64,000 bases of DNA from Paenibacillus woosongensis (GCF_030122845.1 NZ_CP126084.1:3472001-3536000), one strand, 5' to 3'. Shown: positions 37,519 to 47,016, counted from the first letter of the stretch. Program-made: numbers and translations. The notes: generated by a model from the letters alone, not told the origin.

Positions 37519-37866
37519 GCTATAAAAACCTCCTAACGACATCCTAATATAACCGTCTTCCGGGCACGATTCCGGGCCGGTGTAATCGGTAAAAAAGCTT
37601 CATATTCCATCCTATGCCTCTCATAGAGTTCATAGAATCTATTTGATACTATTTTGTATGTCCAAAATAAAGGGCTGTCATACCTCGTTCGATAAAATGC
37701 GAAAAATTCTTAATCCGCAAACAACAATACTCCATAACATGAATCACTTGTCCGGGAATCAATCGTTAATCTTTGGTGACTTTTCGTTTACAGTTGTTAG
37801 GGTTACGGGTATAATGAGGTATAGAAAATTGGATGTCGCCGATACATACGAAAGGGGGACTTATTT
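37519..37866. other. Divergent intergenic region between rsfA and the DUF2626 gene
   Basis: This 348-bp gap holds the rsfA leader (possible sigma-F -10 at 37545-37554) and the promoter of the plus-strand gene (37787-37815). The middle part is AT-rich, with no coding signs and no clear hairpin. Confidence 0.6.
37787..37815 (+). promoter_or_regulatory. Sigma-A promoter of the DUF2626 gene
   Basis: TTTACA (37787-37792) and TATAAT (37810-37815) with a 17-bp spacer, 52 bases before the GTG start at 37867. Confidence 0.75.
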
Positions 37867-38103
37867 GTGGCACGCATGTACCGCGTCCTTGGCTTCTTCA
37901 CATTAACCATTGGACTTATGGCCTTTGCCGGTAACCATATCGAAATGGCCCTGCTATTTTTCCTGCAAACGGCTTTTTTCGTCATCTTTGGTTACTTGAA
38001 GTTTACGGAGAGAACGTATATCCTGCTGTTCTGGGGATACATGATCGTCGCTTTTACGGGCTTCAGTTACTGGACGATCTTCCAGATGGGACTGCCTCTC
38101 TAA
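37867..38103 (+). CDS. DUF2626 family small membrane protein
   Basis: A 78-residue protein, start GTG at 37867 six bases after AAAGGGGGAC. It has three short hydrophobic stretches (about 7-22, 27-43 and 50-72), and the run MYRVLGFFTLTIGLMAFAG with FGYLKFTERTYILLFWGYM matches what I know of the DUF2626 (YqgY-like) family of Bacillales, of unknown function. It has its own promoter and terminator, so it is monocistronic. Confidence 0.75.
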   Translation: MARMYRVLGFFTLTIGLMAFAGNHIEMALLFFLQTAFFVIFGYLKFTERTYILLFWGYMIVAFTGFSYWTIFQMGLPL

Positions 38104-38151
38104 TCCATAGGTGTGCTGAACGAGTAGGATTAACTCACTCTTTCAATCAAG

Positions 38152-38182
38152 GGCGATTCGGCCAAGGCCGAGTCGCCTTTTT
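38152..38182 (+). terminator. Terminator after the DUF2626 gene
   Basis: A 12-bp GC-rich stem with one G-T pair (38152-38163 with 38166-38177; the two central bases AA) followed by TTTTT. Confidence 0.85.
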
Positions 38183-38248
38183 CATTAAGACTATTTCTTG
38201 TCCTGATATCATATATATTTATAGACCAACCCAAGGAGAGGAACGCTC

Positions 38249-39340
38249 TTGAACAGACGTCTCATATCCTTCTGCTCCTCCTGCTTGCTGGCAGCGTCGC
38301 TAGTTATAGTTCTAGTCTTCCCGTTAAACCATGCCCGTGCATTCCCATTATCGGAAGAGGAGCAGGAGATTTTGGAGAAGAGCTTGTCCATCATAGAAAT
38401 TGACCGGGAGATTGCCCGAGTCGAAATGAAGCAGCAAGACACGGAACGTTCAATGCTTAACCTGTCCAAGGAGCTTGCCGGAAAAGAAGAGAAATTGCTG
38501 ATCGCACAGGAACGTGCCGGCGCCCGGCTTAGAGCCTATTATATGGGGGAACGCGAGGATTTGCTTGCGGCTCTCCTGTCCGTAAACAGCTGGAAGGACT
38601 TCTTTACGGTACTAGATTACTACCAGTTGATCATGGAGCGGGATCGCGATGTGCTCACGGGCTACAGAAACGAGCTCGCCAAGCTGAACAAATCCCGGAA
38701 GCAGCTGGCGGCGATGGCCGATGAGCTGGCGCAAATGAAAGACGATCTGATGATGCAGCGTGAACGTGTGATAGAACTGCAGCGCAGCGTAGACGGAAAG
38801 CTTGGAGCGAGCGCCGATCCCATGCACCTGAGGGCGATGATCGAAGAGCTTACGGCTTATTGGGAAAATGTAGGGTTGCATGAGGTGCGCCGCTACTTCA
38901 AGGCTCTCGCTTCGGCGATGATGGATTTTCAAGACTTTCTGAAGGATCATCAAGACAGCCTGGTCTCGGAAAACGGAGGATATGTCCTCGTTATTCGTGA
39001 AGAGGATTTGAACGCCTTCCTGCGCGGCAAAAATGATCTGCTCAGCAATATGGCATTCCTTTTCGAAGAGGATAAAATTGTAGCTACGGGAAGCCGGGAA
39101 GGCCTTAATCTCCGGGTAGAAGGCCATTATACCGTAGAGGACGTTCCGCAGAACGCCATCGTGTTCCATGTGGATCGGCTCGTGTTCAACGGTCTGGAGC
39201 TGCCAGACACAACGCGCCTAGAGCTGGAGAAAGATTTTGATCTCGGATTTTATCCGCAAAAAATAGTTCCCTTCGTGAAAGCCGTCGAAGCAGACATTCA
39301 GAAGGGAACCTTGACCGTCAAGCTGAAGCTCTCTCTTTAG
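38249..39340 (+). CDS. Secreted coiled-coil protein with PcsB-like N-terminal half
   Basis: A 363-residue protein starting with TTG at 38249 (GGAGAGG upstream). It has a signal peptide (about 1-31, ending NHARA), a long coiled coil (about 38-200) containing RLRAYYMGEREDLLAALLSV and SWKDFFTVLDYYQLIMERDR. These resemble the N-terminal regulatory coiled coil of PcsB/CwlO-type wall hydrolases, which normally interacts with FtsEX. No hydrolase domain (CHAP or NlpC/P60) follows. The C-terminal part (about 235-363) starts VLVIREEDLNAFLRGK and is beta-rich, reminiscent of YpmS-like envelope domains. The function is not known; both domain likenesses are by eye. Confidence 0.6.
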   Translation: MNRRLISFCSSCLLAASLVIVLVFPLNHARAFPLSEEEQEILEKSLSIIEIDREIARVEMKQQDTERSMLNLSKELAGKEEKLLIAQERAGARLRAYYMGEREDLLAALLSVNSWKDFFTVLDYYQLIMERDRDVLTGYRNELAKLNKSRKQLAAMADELAQMKDDLMMQRERVIELQRSVDGKLGASADPMHLRAMIEELTAYWENVGLHEVRRYFKALASAMMDFQDFLKDHQDSLVSENGGYVLVIREEDLNAFLRGKNDLLSNMAFLFEEDKIVATGSREGLNLRVEGHYTVEDVPQNAIVFHVDRLVFNGLELPDTTRLELEKDFDLGFYPQKIVPFVKAVEADIQKGTLTVKLKLSL

Positions 39341-39362
39341 AGGGCTTCTTGCTTGCGCTTAT

Positions 39363-40631
39363 TTATTTGTCGCGCCCAATCTGTGTGATTTCCTTGCCGT
39401 ATTGCTCGAGGGTGAGCCGACTGTTCATGAAATCCGTCGTCAGGCGGGCGAACTGCTCCATTTGCTCGGGAAGAAGGCTGCCAACGGGCAACGCGTCCGG
39501 CTTGCTTCCCACCAGCGAGGCCGGAACCCATGCCGGTATTTTATTTCTTTCAAATTCAAAATACAACGATTTAAGGACAGGCAGATGCCCTGTAGTTTCA
39601 TGCCACTCCCGCTGCCTGCCGGCTCCGGTCATTTCCTCGATCCACGCTCCTGCGGCTTCGGCATTTGGGCTCTTGGAGGAAACTACGAAGCTGCGCCCGT
39701 AGCTCCACATCGTAGTGCCCGTATTCCCCGAATCGGGTATGAATGCCTCCATTCGCGGATGCTGCCCGTCTCTGATCTGCGATGAACGGGTAAGGCAAAT
39801 CGCCACCTCGCCATCATAAATGCGCTTCCAAACGTTTGACGCAGATTGGGCTTCCGTATCATAACGAAGCAAATAAGGGCGAAGTTCTTCGAGGTACCGA
39901 ATGCCTCGCTGCATCCCCTCCGACATTTCAAACGGCGGGCTTCCTGCCGCCGCATTCCCGCCAAACTGCCAAAGCAAGGATAGAGCCGCGTAAGGTTCGC
40001 TAATATCCACCGCTAAAAGACTTGGGATGCGGCTCTGCTTCTTGAATGAGGATAAAAGCTTCTCCCAGTCGTCGGCCGATTGCGGAGGATGATCCAGCCC
40101 TAATTCCTTGATTAATGCGGGATTGTATGCGAATACATAAGGATCGGTATCAAAGGGGACTCCCCATAAGTAGCCATTCCATTCATTCTGGCCCAATGTT
40201 ACGCTCAGTACCTCTCCTGATAAAGGGCTGGAGTAGTAGCGCTCAGCAGGCAGCAGATATCCGCTGGAAGCGAATTTCCGTATCCAGACATTGTCCAGCA
40301 GCAGAACATCCGGAGATTCCCCCAATTCGAACTGCTGCAGTAAATCGCGGTACGATTCACCGGATGGCAAATTCACCAGCTCTACCTGATCCGCAAACTG
40401 ATTCATATATTCATAGTTCCATTGCTGCAGACGCAGAAATTCTCCTTCATTCATCTGTACAGCAACCCGAAAATGCCCCGGCTCCTGAACCTCTTTGGGG
40501 TTCGGAAGAGATACGGGCTCAGGAATGATGCCTTCCTCATTGCGAATAAGAGTCGACTGCTTACTTGGAGACAAGTTAATTAAAGCAAGTAAAAGGATCG
40601 CAAAAAGCACCCAATAATTTCTACGCTTCAC
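39363..40631 (-). CDS. Orphan ABC-type solute-binding protein, family 1
   Basis: A 422-residue exported binding protein of the carbohydrate-type (SBP_bac_1) family. Visible parts are an N-terminal hydrophobic segment (about 4-21), FRVAVQMNEGEFLRLQQWNYE, DVLLLDNVWIRKFASSGYL, NGYLWGVPFDTDPYVFAYNP (about 160) and a C-terminal WIEEMTGAGRQREWHETTGHLP. The signal has no lipobox cysteine, which is unusual in a Gram-positive. The start is GTG at 40631 after GAGAGG. No permease or ATPase genes are near, so partner and ligand are unknown. It converges on the plus-strand gene with only 22 bp between and no terminator. Confidence 0.8.
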   Translation of the reverse strand: MKRRNYWVLFAILLLALINLSPSKQSTLIRNEEGIIPEPVSLPNPKEVQEPGHFRVAVQMNEGEFLRLQQWNYEYMNQFADQVELVNLPSGESYRDLLQQFELGESPDVLLLDNVWIRKFASSGYLLPAERYYSSPLSGEVLSVTLGQNEWNGYLWGVPFDTDPYVFAYNPALIKELGLDHPPQSADDWEKLLSSFKKQSRIPSLLAVDISEPYAALSLLWQFGGNAAAGSPPFEMSEGMQRGIRYLEELRPYLLRYDTEAQSASNVWKRIYDGEVAICLTRSSQIRDGQHPRMEAFIPDSGNTGTTMWSYGRSFVVSSKSPNAEAAGAWIEEMTGAGRQREWHETTGHLPVLKSLYFEFERNKIPAWVPASLVGSKPDALPVGSLLPEQMEQFARLTTDFMNSRLTLEQYGKEITQIGRDK

Positions 40632-40734
40632 ACCTGTTCTTCCTCTCTGGCGTTCCGATCGCCGTCCGACATCCAATCAACCCTTATTGTAACAAATTAC
40701 CTCATACTTTGTCCCCTACAAAACATGGCAAAAA

Positions 40735-40756
40735 CCGCCGAAGCTAAGTCCGGCGG
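40735..40756 (-). terminator. Terminator after the phoH-like gene
   Basis: An 8-bp stem including one G-T pair (CCGCCG/CGGCGG core) and a 6-base loop, followed by TTTTTG on the minus strand, about 38 bases past the stop at 40794. Confidence 0.75.
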
Positions 40757-40793
40757 CTCATTTTTAGATATTTGTTCTCAGGAATATGCAAAA

Positions 40794-42125
40794 TTACAGC
40801 AAATCTGCGGCGGCCTGAGCCAATTTGGATCGTTCCCCCTTTTCCAAGGTGATATGGCCGCTCAAGCTTTGTTCTTTGAAGCGTTCCACCAGATAAGTCA
40901 GACCATTGCTGGCGGAATCCAGATAGGGATGGTCGATTTGCTCAGGGTCACCAAGCAGTACAATTTTACTACCTTCTCCGACCCGCGACACGATGGTTTT
41001 CACCTCATGACGCGTCAAATTCTGGGCTTCATCCACAATAATGAACTGTCCTGGAATGGAGCGGCCTCGTATATAAGTCAGCGCCTCAACCTGTATGCTC
41101 CCGAGACCCATGAGGATCTTATCGATATCCCCCGATTTCTTCGTATCAAACAAATATTCCAGGTTATCATAAATAGGCTGCATCCATGGCCGAAGCTTCT
41201 CTTCTTTCTCTCCAGGCAGGTATCCGATATCCTTCCCCATCGGAACGACGGGACGGGCAATCAACAATTTCTTATATTTATGCTCATCCTCTACCTTCAG
41301 TAATCCGGCAGCCAGAGCAAGCAAGGTCTTTCCGGTGCCGGCTTTACCTGTAATAGTCACAAGCGGGATTTCGTCATTTAACAGCAGCTCAAGGGCCATC
41401 CGCTGCTGGGCATTGCGCGCGCTGATCCCCCAGACAGGTTCATTGCTGAGAAATAGCGGAGCAAGCTTTAGGCTATCCTCGCTAACCTTAAGCAGAGCTG
41501 ATTTTCCACTGCCCATTTCATCCTTCAGGATAACGAATTCGTGTGGATACAGCGGATAGGTTAGTCCCAGCGGCTTGATGGGCAGAGAGCGGTAGGAATA
41601 AAACTCGTCAATTACGCCGGGATGTACTTTGACGGTGGAGTATCCGGCATACAGCTCGCTTGGGCCCGCTGTACGGTCGGAGAGGTAATCCTGGGCTGTT
41701 AGACCAAGTACGTCAGCCTTAATGCGGACAAGGACATCTTTGCTTACCAGCACGACTGTTTTAGAGGAGCCGAGCTCGGCTTCCTCGAGGTGGTAGTTAA
41801 GCGCGACAGCCAGAATCCGGTTATCGTTCGATATATCCCCGAACATCTCCTGTACTTTGGCGAAGCTGCGGTGGTTTAGCTCCACCTTCACCGTTCCGCC
41901 ATTATGCAGCTTTACCCCGTCGTGGAGATGTCCTGTTTCGCGAAGTCCGTCAAGCAGCCTGGAGACTCCCCGTGCATTTCGGCCCAGTTCGTCAGCGTTC
42001 CTCTTCTTGGAGTCGATTTCCTCCAAGACGATGGCCGGAATGACGACCTCATGTTCCTCGAAGGCAAAAATCGCATTGGGATCATGCAGCAATACATTCG
42101 TATCCAATACAAATATCTTTTTCAC
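40794..42125 (-). CDS. ylaK: PIN-PhoH family ATPase (YlaK-like)
   Basis: A 443-residue two-domain protein: an N-terminal PIN ribonuclease-like domain (VLDTNVLLHDPNAIFAF at about 6-22, with further acids at EEIDSKKR) and a C-terminal PhoH ATPase domain with Walker A GKAGTGKTLLALAAG (about 254) and Walker B FIIVDEAQNLT (about 355). Such PIN-PhoH fusions are thought to unwind and cleave RNA. The start is GTG at 42125 after GGAGGGG. It is divergent from ylaJ, as in the Bacillus yla region, with a palindrome in between. Confidence 0.9.
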   Translation of the reverse strand: MKKIFVLDTNVLLHDPNAIFAFEEHEVVIPAIVLEEIDSKKRNADELGRNARGVSRLLDGLRETGHLHDGVKLHNGGTVKVELNHRSFAKVQEMFGDISNDNRILAVALNYHLEEAELGSSKTVVLVSKDVLVRIKADVLGLTAQDYLSDRTAGPSELYAGYSTVKVHPGVIDEFYSYRSLPIKPLGLTYPLYPHEFVILKDEMGSGKSALLKVSEDSLKLAPLFLSNEPVWGISARNAQQRMALELLLNDEIPLVTITGKAGTGKTLLALAAGLLKVEDEHKYKKLLIARPVVPMGKDIGYLPGEKEEKLRPWMQPIYDNLEYLFDTKKSGDIDKILMGLGSIQVEALTYIRGRSIPGQFIIVDEAQNLTRHEVKTIVSRVGEGSKIVLLGDPEQIDHPYLDSASNGLTYLVERFKEQSLSGHITLEKGERSKLAQAAADLL

Positions 42126-42179
42126 AGTTATCCCCTCCACCGCTTGTCATTGCAGCCTATTTCATTTACATACATATTT

Positions 42180-42197
42180 CTTCCCGCTAGCGGGAAG
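42180..42197. repeat. Perfect 18-bp palindrome between ylaK and ylaJ
   Basis: The sequence CTTCCCGCTAGCGGGAAG is a perfect palindrome, 38 bp before ylaJ and 55 bp before ylaK. It has no T run, so an operator-type site is more likely than a terminator. Confidence 0.6.
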
Positions 42198-42234
42198 CTT
42201 AAAGACAGACATTATTCCCGAAAGGACGATTAAC

Positions 42235-42888
42235 ATGCGAATATGGCTGTGTTTGTTACTGACGGCTATTCTTCTTGCAGGCTGTAATACAACATCACAA
42301 AAGGCATCACCCTCTCCCCAAGGTCAACCTAACAACAACCCGCGGGCTCAAAGCACCGCACCAGGCAATAAACCGGCGGCTCAAAACGCCGGCAACCAAA
42401 ATCAAATTAATAAGCAAGCCCATCTGGAACAGCTCGTTAAGCGGGTGCCCGGTGTAAAGGGAGCTCACTGTGTTGTTTTGGGCAATACAGCCGTAGTCGG
42501 CATCGATGTCGACGGCAAGCTGGAAAGAGCCCGCGTGGGTAATATCAAGTACACTGTTGCCGAGGCTCTGAGCAAGGATCCGCATGGAGCCGGTGCGATT
42601 GTCACCGCAGATGTTGATTTGAACAACCGCCTTGCAGAAATCGGCTCCAAGATCAGGCAAGGACACCCTGTTTCCGGGTTTGCAACGGAGTTAGCCGATA
42701 TTATCGGTCGAATCATGCCGCAAATGCCGAGGGATACCGTACCGAGAACCGAAAACGGTATCCAAGGCCGCAAGCCAGGGGCTTCGGTAAACCAGCCTTC
42801 CACGCAAAGCCATACCTATAAATCCAAAGCAAACCAGAACAAACAGAGAAATAACAACATGCAAATGGCTCCGCAAGGAAATCGATAG
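42235..42888 (+). CDS. ylaJ: YhcN/YlaJ family sporulation lipoprotein
   Basis: A 217-residue lipoprotein: signal MRIWLCLLLTAILLAGC with lipobox LAGC (Cys at 17), an Asn/Gln/Pro-rich linker (about 20-60), then the YhcN/YlaJ domain (LVKRVPGVKGAHCVVLGNTA at about 64-83; ARVGNIKYTVAEALSKDPHG at about 100) and a Gln/Asn-rich tail. In Bacillus members are found in spores and affect germination. ATG 42235 has AAAGGA upstream. It ends at a terminator shared with the convergent gene. Confidence 0.88.
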   Translation: MRIWLCLLLTAILLAGCNTTSQKASPSPQGQPNNNPRAQSTAPGNKPAAQNAGNQNQINKQAHLEQLVKRVPGVKGAHCVVLGNTAVVGIDVDGKLERARVGNIKYTVAEALSKDPHGAGAIVTADVDLNNRLAEIGSKIRQGHPVSGFATELADIIGRIMPQMPRDTVPRTENGIQGRKPGASVNQPSTQSHTYKSKANQNKQRNNNMQMAPQGNR

Positions 42889-42901
42889 TTAGATGAGAAC
42901 G

Positions 42902-42940
42902 AAAAAAAGCCCGGCGAAAAACAATTCGCTAGGCTTTTTT
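42902..42940. terminator. Bidirectional terminator between ylaJ and the flavin-binding gene
   Basis: An imperfect stem with an A run on one side and a T run on the other (AAAAAAAGCC ... GGCTTTTTT, with inner CGAA/TTCG). It serves both convergent genes; the minus-strand stop codon at 42929 lies inside it. Confidence 0.8.
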
Positions 42941-43381
42941 CATGGCTTCAAACACTTGCGCGTCCAGCATGTCCGCTGCACGCCGATCATAAACTTTATT
43001 GTACACGGGAGCAGCAACAAGCTGAGCTCCATAGAACAGAGCATTGCGAACCGCCTCGATATGCACGTCGAAGCAGCACATCTTGAAAGGAACCATTTCA
43101 AGCGGGTCTTGAGCTACGGCCGCTCTGCCGTTAATGGCATAGATTGTCCCTTCGCCAAAGACGGTAATCGTTACCTTCGGGTGAGCCTTGATATTGGCGA
43201 CCAGCCGCGAACGATGGTCAAGAGCAAGGCGAAGCGTGGAATAATCCAGCGCATAGACCCAGGAAATCGCGCTTGAAGTCGGCCCGCCGGACTCGATATC
43301 GACGGTGCTCAATAATACAAACATCTCGGACTGGAAAGCAGTATATAAAGGTTCGGATAACTGCGTAACGATATCAGACAT
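42929..43381 (-). CDS. Pyridoxamine 5'-phosphate oxidase-like flavin-binding protein
   Basis: A 150-residue single-domain protein of the split-barrel flavin-binding fold (MFVLLSTVDIESGGPTSSAI at about 20-39 and LRLALDHRSRLVANIKAHPK at about 50-69). Such small proteins bind FMN, F420 or heme, and the substrate cannot be told from sequence. AGGAGG lies before ATG 43381. Confidence 0.75.
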   Translation of the reverse strand: MSDIVTQLSEPLYTAFQSEMFVLLSTVDIESGGPTSSAISWVYALDYSTLRLALDHRSRLVANIKAHPKVTITVFGEGTIYAINGRAAVAQDPLEMVPFKMCCFDVHIEAVRNALFYGAQLVAAPVYNKVYDRRAADMLDAQVFEAMKKA

Positions 43382-43451
43382 GAACCAGCCCTCCTATACA
43401 ATCCTTCTATATGATTGTATTATAGCATGCTGCAAAACTTGCCTTCAATCA

Positions 43452-44540
43452 TCAGTTGCCTGCCACCGCGGCCTCCGCATCCCCGGTCTCACCGGCTGCC
43501 GGCCTGTTGCCCGAGAGCTCATCCTTCAGAGCCTGCTTAGCCTGCTCAAACTCGTCCTTGTTCAAATAAACGTATGGGCTCTTCCATTGGCCGGTGACCG
43601 GCATGAACGCCACATTTTCCTTGGATATGTTCCAATAGGCTGAGATGATGTTCTTCATTTGTTGGGATTCCAGATCCGTCTCCATATTCTTGCCGACCGA
43701 CTGGATCACCTTCCCGGCACCAAGCACACCGTCAAGCGATTTAGCCTGATCGATGAGGGCATGCAGCACTTCATTCTGGCGGCGGTTGCGGTCAAAGTCA
43801 TCGGAAGCCTTCGTTCTTGGACTGCAGTTAGATTTGCGGTACCTGACGTAGCCGAGCGCATCCTCTCCTGATAAATGCTGCTGTCCCTTCTTCAGGTTGA
43901 TGTTCGTATTATCCGCACGGTCGCGGTAGCACATATCCGCATCAACATTGATATCGACGCCGCCAAGCGCATCCACAACATCACGGAAGCCCTGGAAATT
44001 CAATACGGTGACGTAATCGATGTCCAGATCGAAATATTTGCTCATCATCGTTTTCATCTCATATTTGGCTGTAATTCCTGACTTCTTCTCCTGGACCAGA
44101 AAATTCGGATAATAAGCATTCAGTTTGTCAGGCTTGTATCCCTTAAGCTCCAGCAGCGTATCACGCGGCAGCGATACTACGGTAGCCGATTTTGTGTCGG
44201 GATTCATGGCGATGACCATCATCACGTCGGTAAGATGCGTCTTCGTCTCCGGACGGTAGTCCGTCCCCAAAAGCAGCATCGTCAGTGGTTTGACTTTGGC
44301 CGACTGCTGCGGCGCAACCTTCTGATCGGTTCCGGTCTCCTCAATGACCTGATCGATCGTGACGGACAAATAGCCGATGTACACGCCTACGCCGAGTGCC
44401 AGTACAATCATCAAGGTGAGCAGCGTTCGCAGAAATATCTGGAAGCCGCTGGCTTTCTTTTTCTTCTTGCGAGAGCCTTTTTTAGGTGACTTTCTATGGC
44501 TTTGCTCCCGAGGAGGCAGGCCACTACGTGTAGAACTCAT
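43452..44540 (-). CDS. LytR-CpsA-Psr (LCP) family cell wall ligase
   Basis: LCP enzymes move lipid-linked polymers such as wall teichoic acid onto peptidoglycan outside the cell. The 362-residue protein has a very basic cytosolic tail (SPKKGSRKKKKK), one membrane helix (about 35-58) and the LCP domain from about 85, with LLLGTDYRPETKTHLTDVM, SLPRDTLLEL (about 125, with the phosphate-binding Arg) and DFDRNRRQNEVLHALIDQA (about 245). The tail is Ala/Gly rich. AAGGTG lies 9 bases before ATG 44540. It is a single gene next to ylaH. Confidence 0.92.
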   Translation of the reverse strand: MSSTRSGLPPREQSHRKSPKKGSRKKKKKASGFQIFLRTLLTLMIVLALGVGVYIGYLSVTIDQVIEETGTDQKVAPQQSAKVKPLTMLLLGTDYRPETKTHLTDVMMVIAMNPDTKSATVVSLPRDTLLELKGYKPDKLNAYYPNFLVQEKKSGITAKYEMKTMMSKYFDLDIDYVTVLNFQGFRDVVDALGGVDINVDADMCYRDRADNTNINLKKGQQHLSGEDALGYVRYRKSNCSPRTKASDDFDRNRRQNEVLHALIDQAKSLDGVLGAGKVIQSVGKNMETDLESQQMKNIISAYWNISKENVAFMPVTGQWKSPYVYLNKDEFEQAKQALKDELSGNRPAAGETGDAEAAVAGN

Positions 44541-44642
44541 GGATTAAAACACCTTTTTCATGTGAATTAGCAATTTGACCTACAATACTAAAAACGTATC
44601 TGCGCTTCAAATAGTTACAAGCCTAATCCCCGCTGCCGGTAA

Positions 44643-44960
44643 TTACGGAGCATTTCCTCCGTCTCCCTCCACAGCGGATGAGCCGTTCTTCTTGTTCCGG
44701 CGCCCCTCCACAAAATAGCGGATGCGCACCATGAGCATAAGAGCAACTGCTACGAGAAGACACTGGATGATCGGCAGCTTGTCGATTTGAAAAATGAGCA
44801 GCATGAAAGAGCCGATCGCCATCAACACGTACAAGATGACTTCTTTCCATAAGGGCAGCTTCTGCTGGGCCCGAAACACCTTATTGTACACGAAAGTAAC
44901 CAATACAAAAATGAGAATATACGCGATCACCGGGTGATCGGCAAACCATTGTTGCAACAC
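44643..44960 (-). CDS. ylaH: YlaH-like membrane protein
   Basis: A 105-residue protein with three hydrophobic segments (about 9-26, 38-58 and 63-80) and a basic C-terminal tail. The sequence (LPLWKEVILYVLMAIGSFML) and the position directly after typA fit the YlaH family; the function is unknown. The start is GTG at 44960 after AAGGAGG; the next codon TTG is a weaker alternative. Confidence 0.78.
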   Translation of the reverse strand: MLQQWFADHPVIAYILIFVLVTFVYNKVFRAQQKLPLWKEVILYVLMAIGSFMLLIFQIDKLPIIQCLLVAVALMLMVRIRYFVEGRRNKKNGSSAVEGDGGNAP

Positions 44961-45018
44961 AGTTCCCTCCTTCGAGGCAGTAGCATCGTTATAGTTTTCT
45001 TACAGCCTTACTTCACCA

Positions 45019-46860
45019 TTATAAGTTGGCTTCAGACATTTTGCGATGTTTTTCGGCACGCTCTCGTTCGCTCTTATTCAAAATTTTCTTCCGCAAGCGA
45101 ATGTTTTTGGGAGTAATCTCGCAATATTCGTCGTCGTTGAGGTATTCCAGCGCCTGCTCCAGGGAGAAAATCCGTGGCGTCTTCATCTTCACCGTTTCTT
45201 CTTTCGTCGCCGAACGAACGTTAGTCAGCTGCTTCTCTTTGCAAATATTCACGACGATATCATTGTCGCGGTTATGCTCTCCGACGATCATCCCTTCGTA
45301 TATCTCCGAGCCGGGCTCGAGGAACAGCACGCCGCGATCTTCGATCGACAGAATGCCATACGTGGTCGACACGCCATTTTCGCTGGAAACGAGAACGCCC
45401 TGATGACGTCCTCCGACTTGTCCGCCAACGAACGGTCCATAGCTGTCAAACGCATGGTTCATGATGCCGTAACCTCGGGTGAGCGTGAGGAAATGCGTAC
45501 CGTAACCGATCAGGCCCCGGGCAGGAATGAGGAACTCCAGGCGAACCTGTCCGTTGCCGCTATTGATCATGTTGACCATTTCCGCTTTGCGCGAACCCAG
45601 ACTTTCCATAACCGTTCCCATATGCTCCTCCGGTACATCGATAAGCAGGCGTTCGATCGGCTCCATCTTAACTCCGTCGATTTCCTTCACGATCACTTCC
45701 GGCTTGGATACCTGAAGCTCATATCCCTCGCGGCGCATATTCTCTATCAGTATGCCGAGATGCAATTCTCCCCGTCCCGACACGATAAAGGCATCCGGGC
45801 TATCCGTCTCATCTACCCGGAGGGATACATCGGTCTCAAGTTCCTTCATCAGACGCTCGCGCAGCTTGCGGGAAGTAACCCATTTTCCTTCGCGGCCCGC
45901 AAACGGGCTATTGTTGACAAGGAAGGTCATCTGCAGAGTCGGCTCGTCGATTTTGAGCACCGGCAAGGCTTCCGGATGATTCGGGTCAGCGATCGTCTCG
46001 CCGATGTTGATATCTTTAATACCGGCAATCGCTACGATATCGCCTGCTCCGGCTTCATCGATTTCGACGCGGTTAAGGCCCTTGAAGCCGAACAGCTTCT
46101 CTATCCGGGCGGATTTTTTGCCGCCTTCGCGCGTCATGACCGCAACCGGCTGGCCTTGACGGATGACCCCGCGGTTAACCCGGCCAATCGCGATACGTCC
46201 TAAATATTCGTTATAATCCATCAGCGTTACAAGGAATTGCAGCGGCTCTTCCACGTTCTCCGTCGGCGCCGGAATATGATCGATAATCGTGTCATACAGC
46301 GCCTGCATATTGCTGTCCTGCTTCTCCGGATCCAAGCTGGAGGTGCCGTTCAAAGCGGATGCATACACGACGGGGAATTCCAGCTGTTCGTCATTGGCCT
46401 CAAGCTCGATGAACAAATCAAGCACCTCGTCGATGACTTCCGATGGGCGAGCGGCCGGACGGTCGATCTTATTCACGACAACAATCGGGGTAAGCTGATG
46501 CTCCAGCGCCTTGCTAAGCACGAATTTCGTCTGCGGCATGCAGCCTTCATAAGCGTCAACTACGAGCAGAACACCGTCTACCATCTTCATAATCCGTTCC
46601 ACTTCTCCGCCAAAGTCGGCGTGTCCCGGCGTGTCGACGATATTGATCAAATAGTCTTTGTACGTAATTGCCGTATTCTTCGCCAAAATTGTAATGCCGC
46701 GCTCACGCTCCAAATCATTGTTGTCCATGACGCGCTCTTGTACAGTTTCATTATCGCGGTAAATGCCGGACTGCTGAAGCAGCTTGTCGACAAGCGTTGT
46801 TTTGCCATGATCGACGTGAGCAATAATGGCTATATTGCGAATATTGTTTCTATCATGCAT
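45019..46860 (-). CDS. typA: Ribosome-associated translational GTPase TypA/BipA
   Basis: TypA/BipA is an EF-G-like GTPase that helps 50S assembly and growth under stress or cold. The 613-residue product has G1 [15 protein letters not shown] (about 13), G3 [14 protein letters not shown] (about 72), G4 [10 protein letters not shown] (about 128) and the BipA C-terminal region ([38 protein letters not shown]). ATG 46860 is 7 bases after GGAG; the frame to 46926 lies upstream of that site. Confidence 0.97.
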   Translation of the reverse strand: MHDRNNIRNIAIIAHVDHGKTTLVDKLLQQSGIYRDNETVQERVMDNNDLERERGITILAKNTAITYKDYLINIVDTPGHADFGGEVERIMKMVDGVLLVVDAYEGCMPQTKFVLSKALEHQLTPIVVVNKIDRPAARPSEVIDEVLDLFIELEANDEQLEFPVVYASALNGTSSLDPEKQDSNMQALYDTIIDHIPAPTENVEEPLQFLVTLMDYNEYLGRIAIGRVNRGVIRQGQPVAVMTREGGKKSARIEKLFGFKGLNRVEIDEAGAGDIVAIAGIKDINIGETIADPNHPEALPVLKIDEPTLQMTFLVNNSPFAGREGKWVTSRKLRERLMKELETDVSLRVDETDSPDAFIVSGRGELHLGILIENMRREGYELQVSKPEVIVKEIDGVKMEPIERLLIDVPEEHMGTVMESLGSRKAEMVNMINSGNGQVRLEFLIPARGLIGYGTHFLTLTRGYGIMNHAFDSYGPFVGGQVGGRHQGVLVSSENGVSTTYGILSIEDRGVLFLEPGSEIYEGMIVGEHNRDNDIVVNICKEKQLTNVRSATKEETVKMKTPRIFSLEQALEYLNDDEYCEITPKNIRLRKKILNKSERERAEKHRKMSEANL

Positions 46861-46929
46861 AAGTTTTCTCCAAATCCTTTCATGTCTGCGTCTTTGCAGT
46901 AAATTGACATATACCGACTGGTCCACCCA

Positions 46930-46959
46930 AAGAAGCGCCGGACGAAAACTTCCGACGCT
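46930..46959 (-). terminator. Terminator after the LiaI-like gene
   Basis: A 9-bp stem with one weak pair (AGCGTCGGA with TCCGGCGCT on the minus strand) and an 8-base loop, followed by TCTTT. Confidence 0.6.
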
Positions 46960-47016
46960 AATCTATCCTTAATATTATACGCAAAACCAGAATTAATTCA
47001 AGAACTTTCCAGAGAT

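Noticed and set aside
45046..46203. A 385-codon plus-strand frame
   Set aside because: Shadow of typA; no ribosome site and no known domain.
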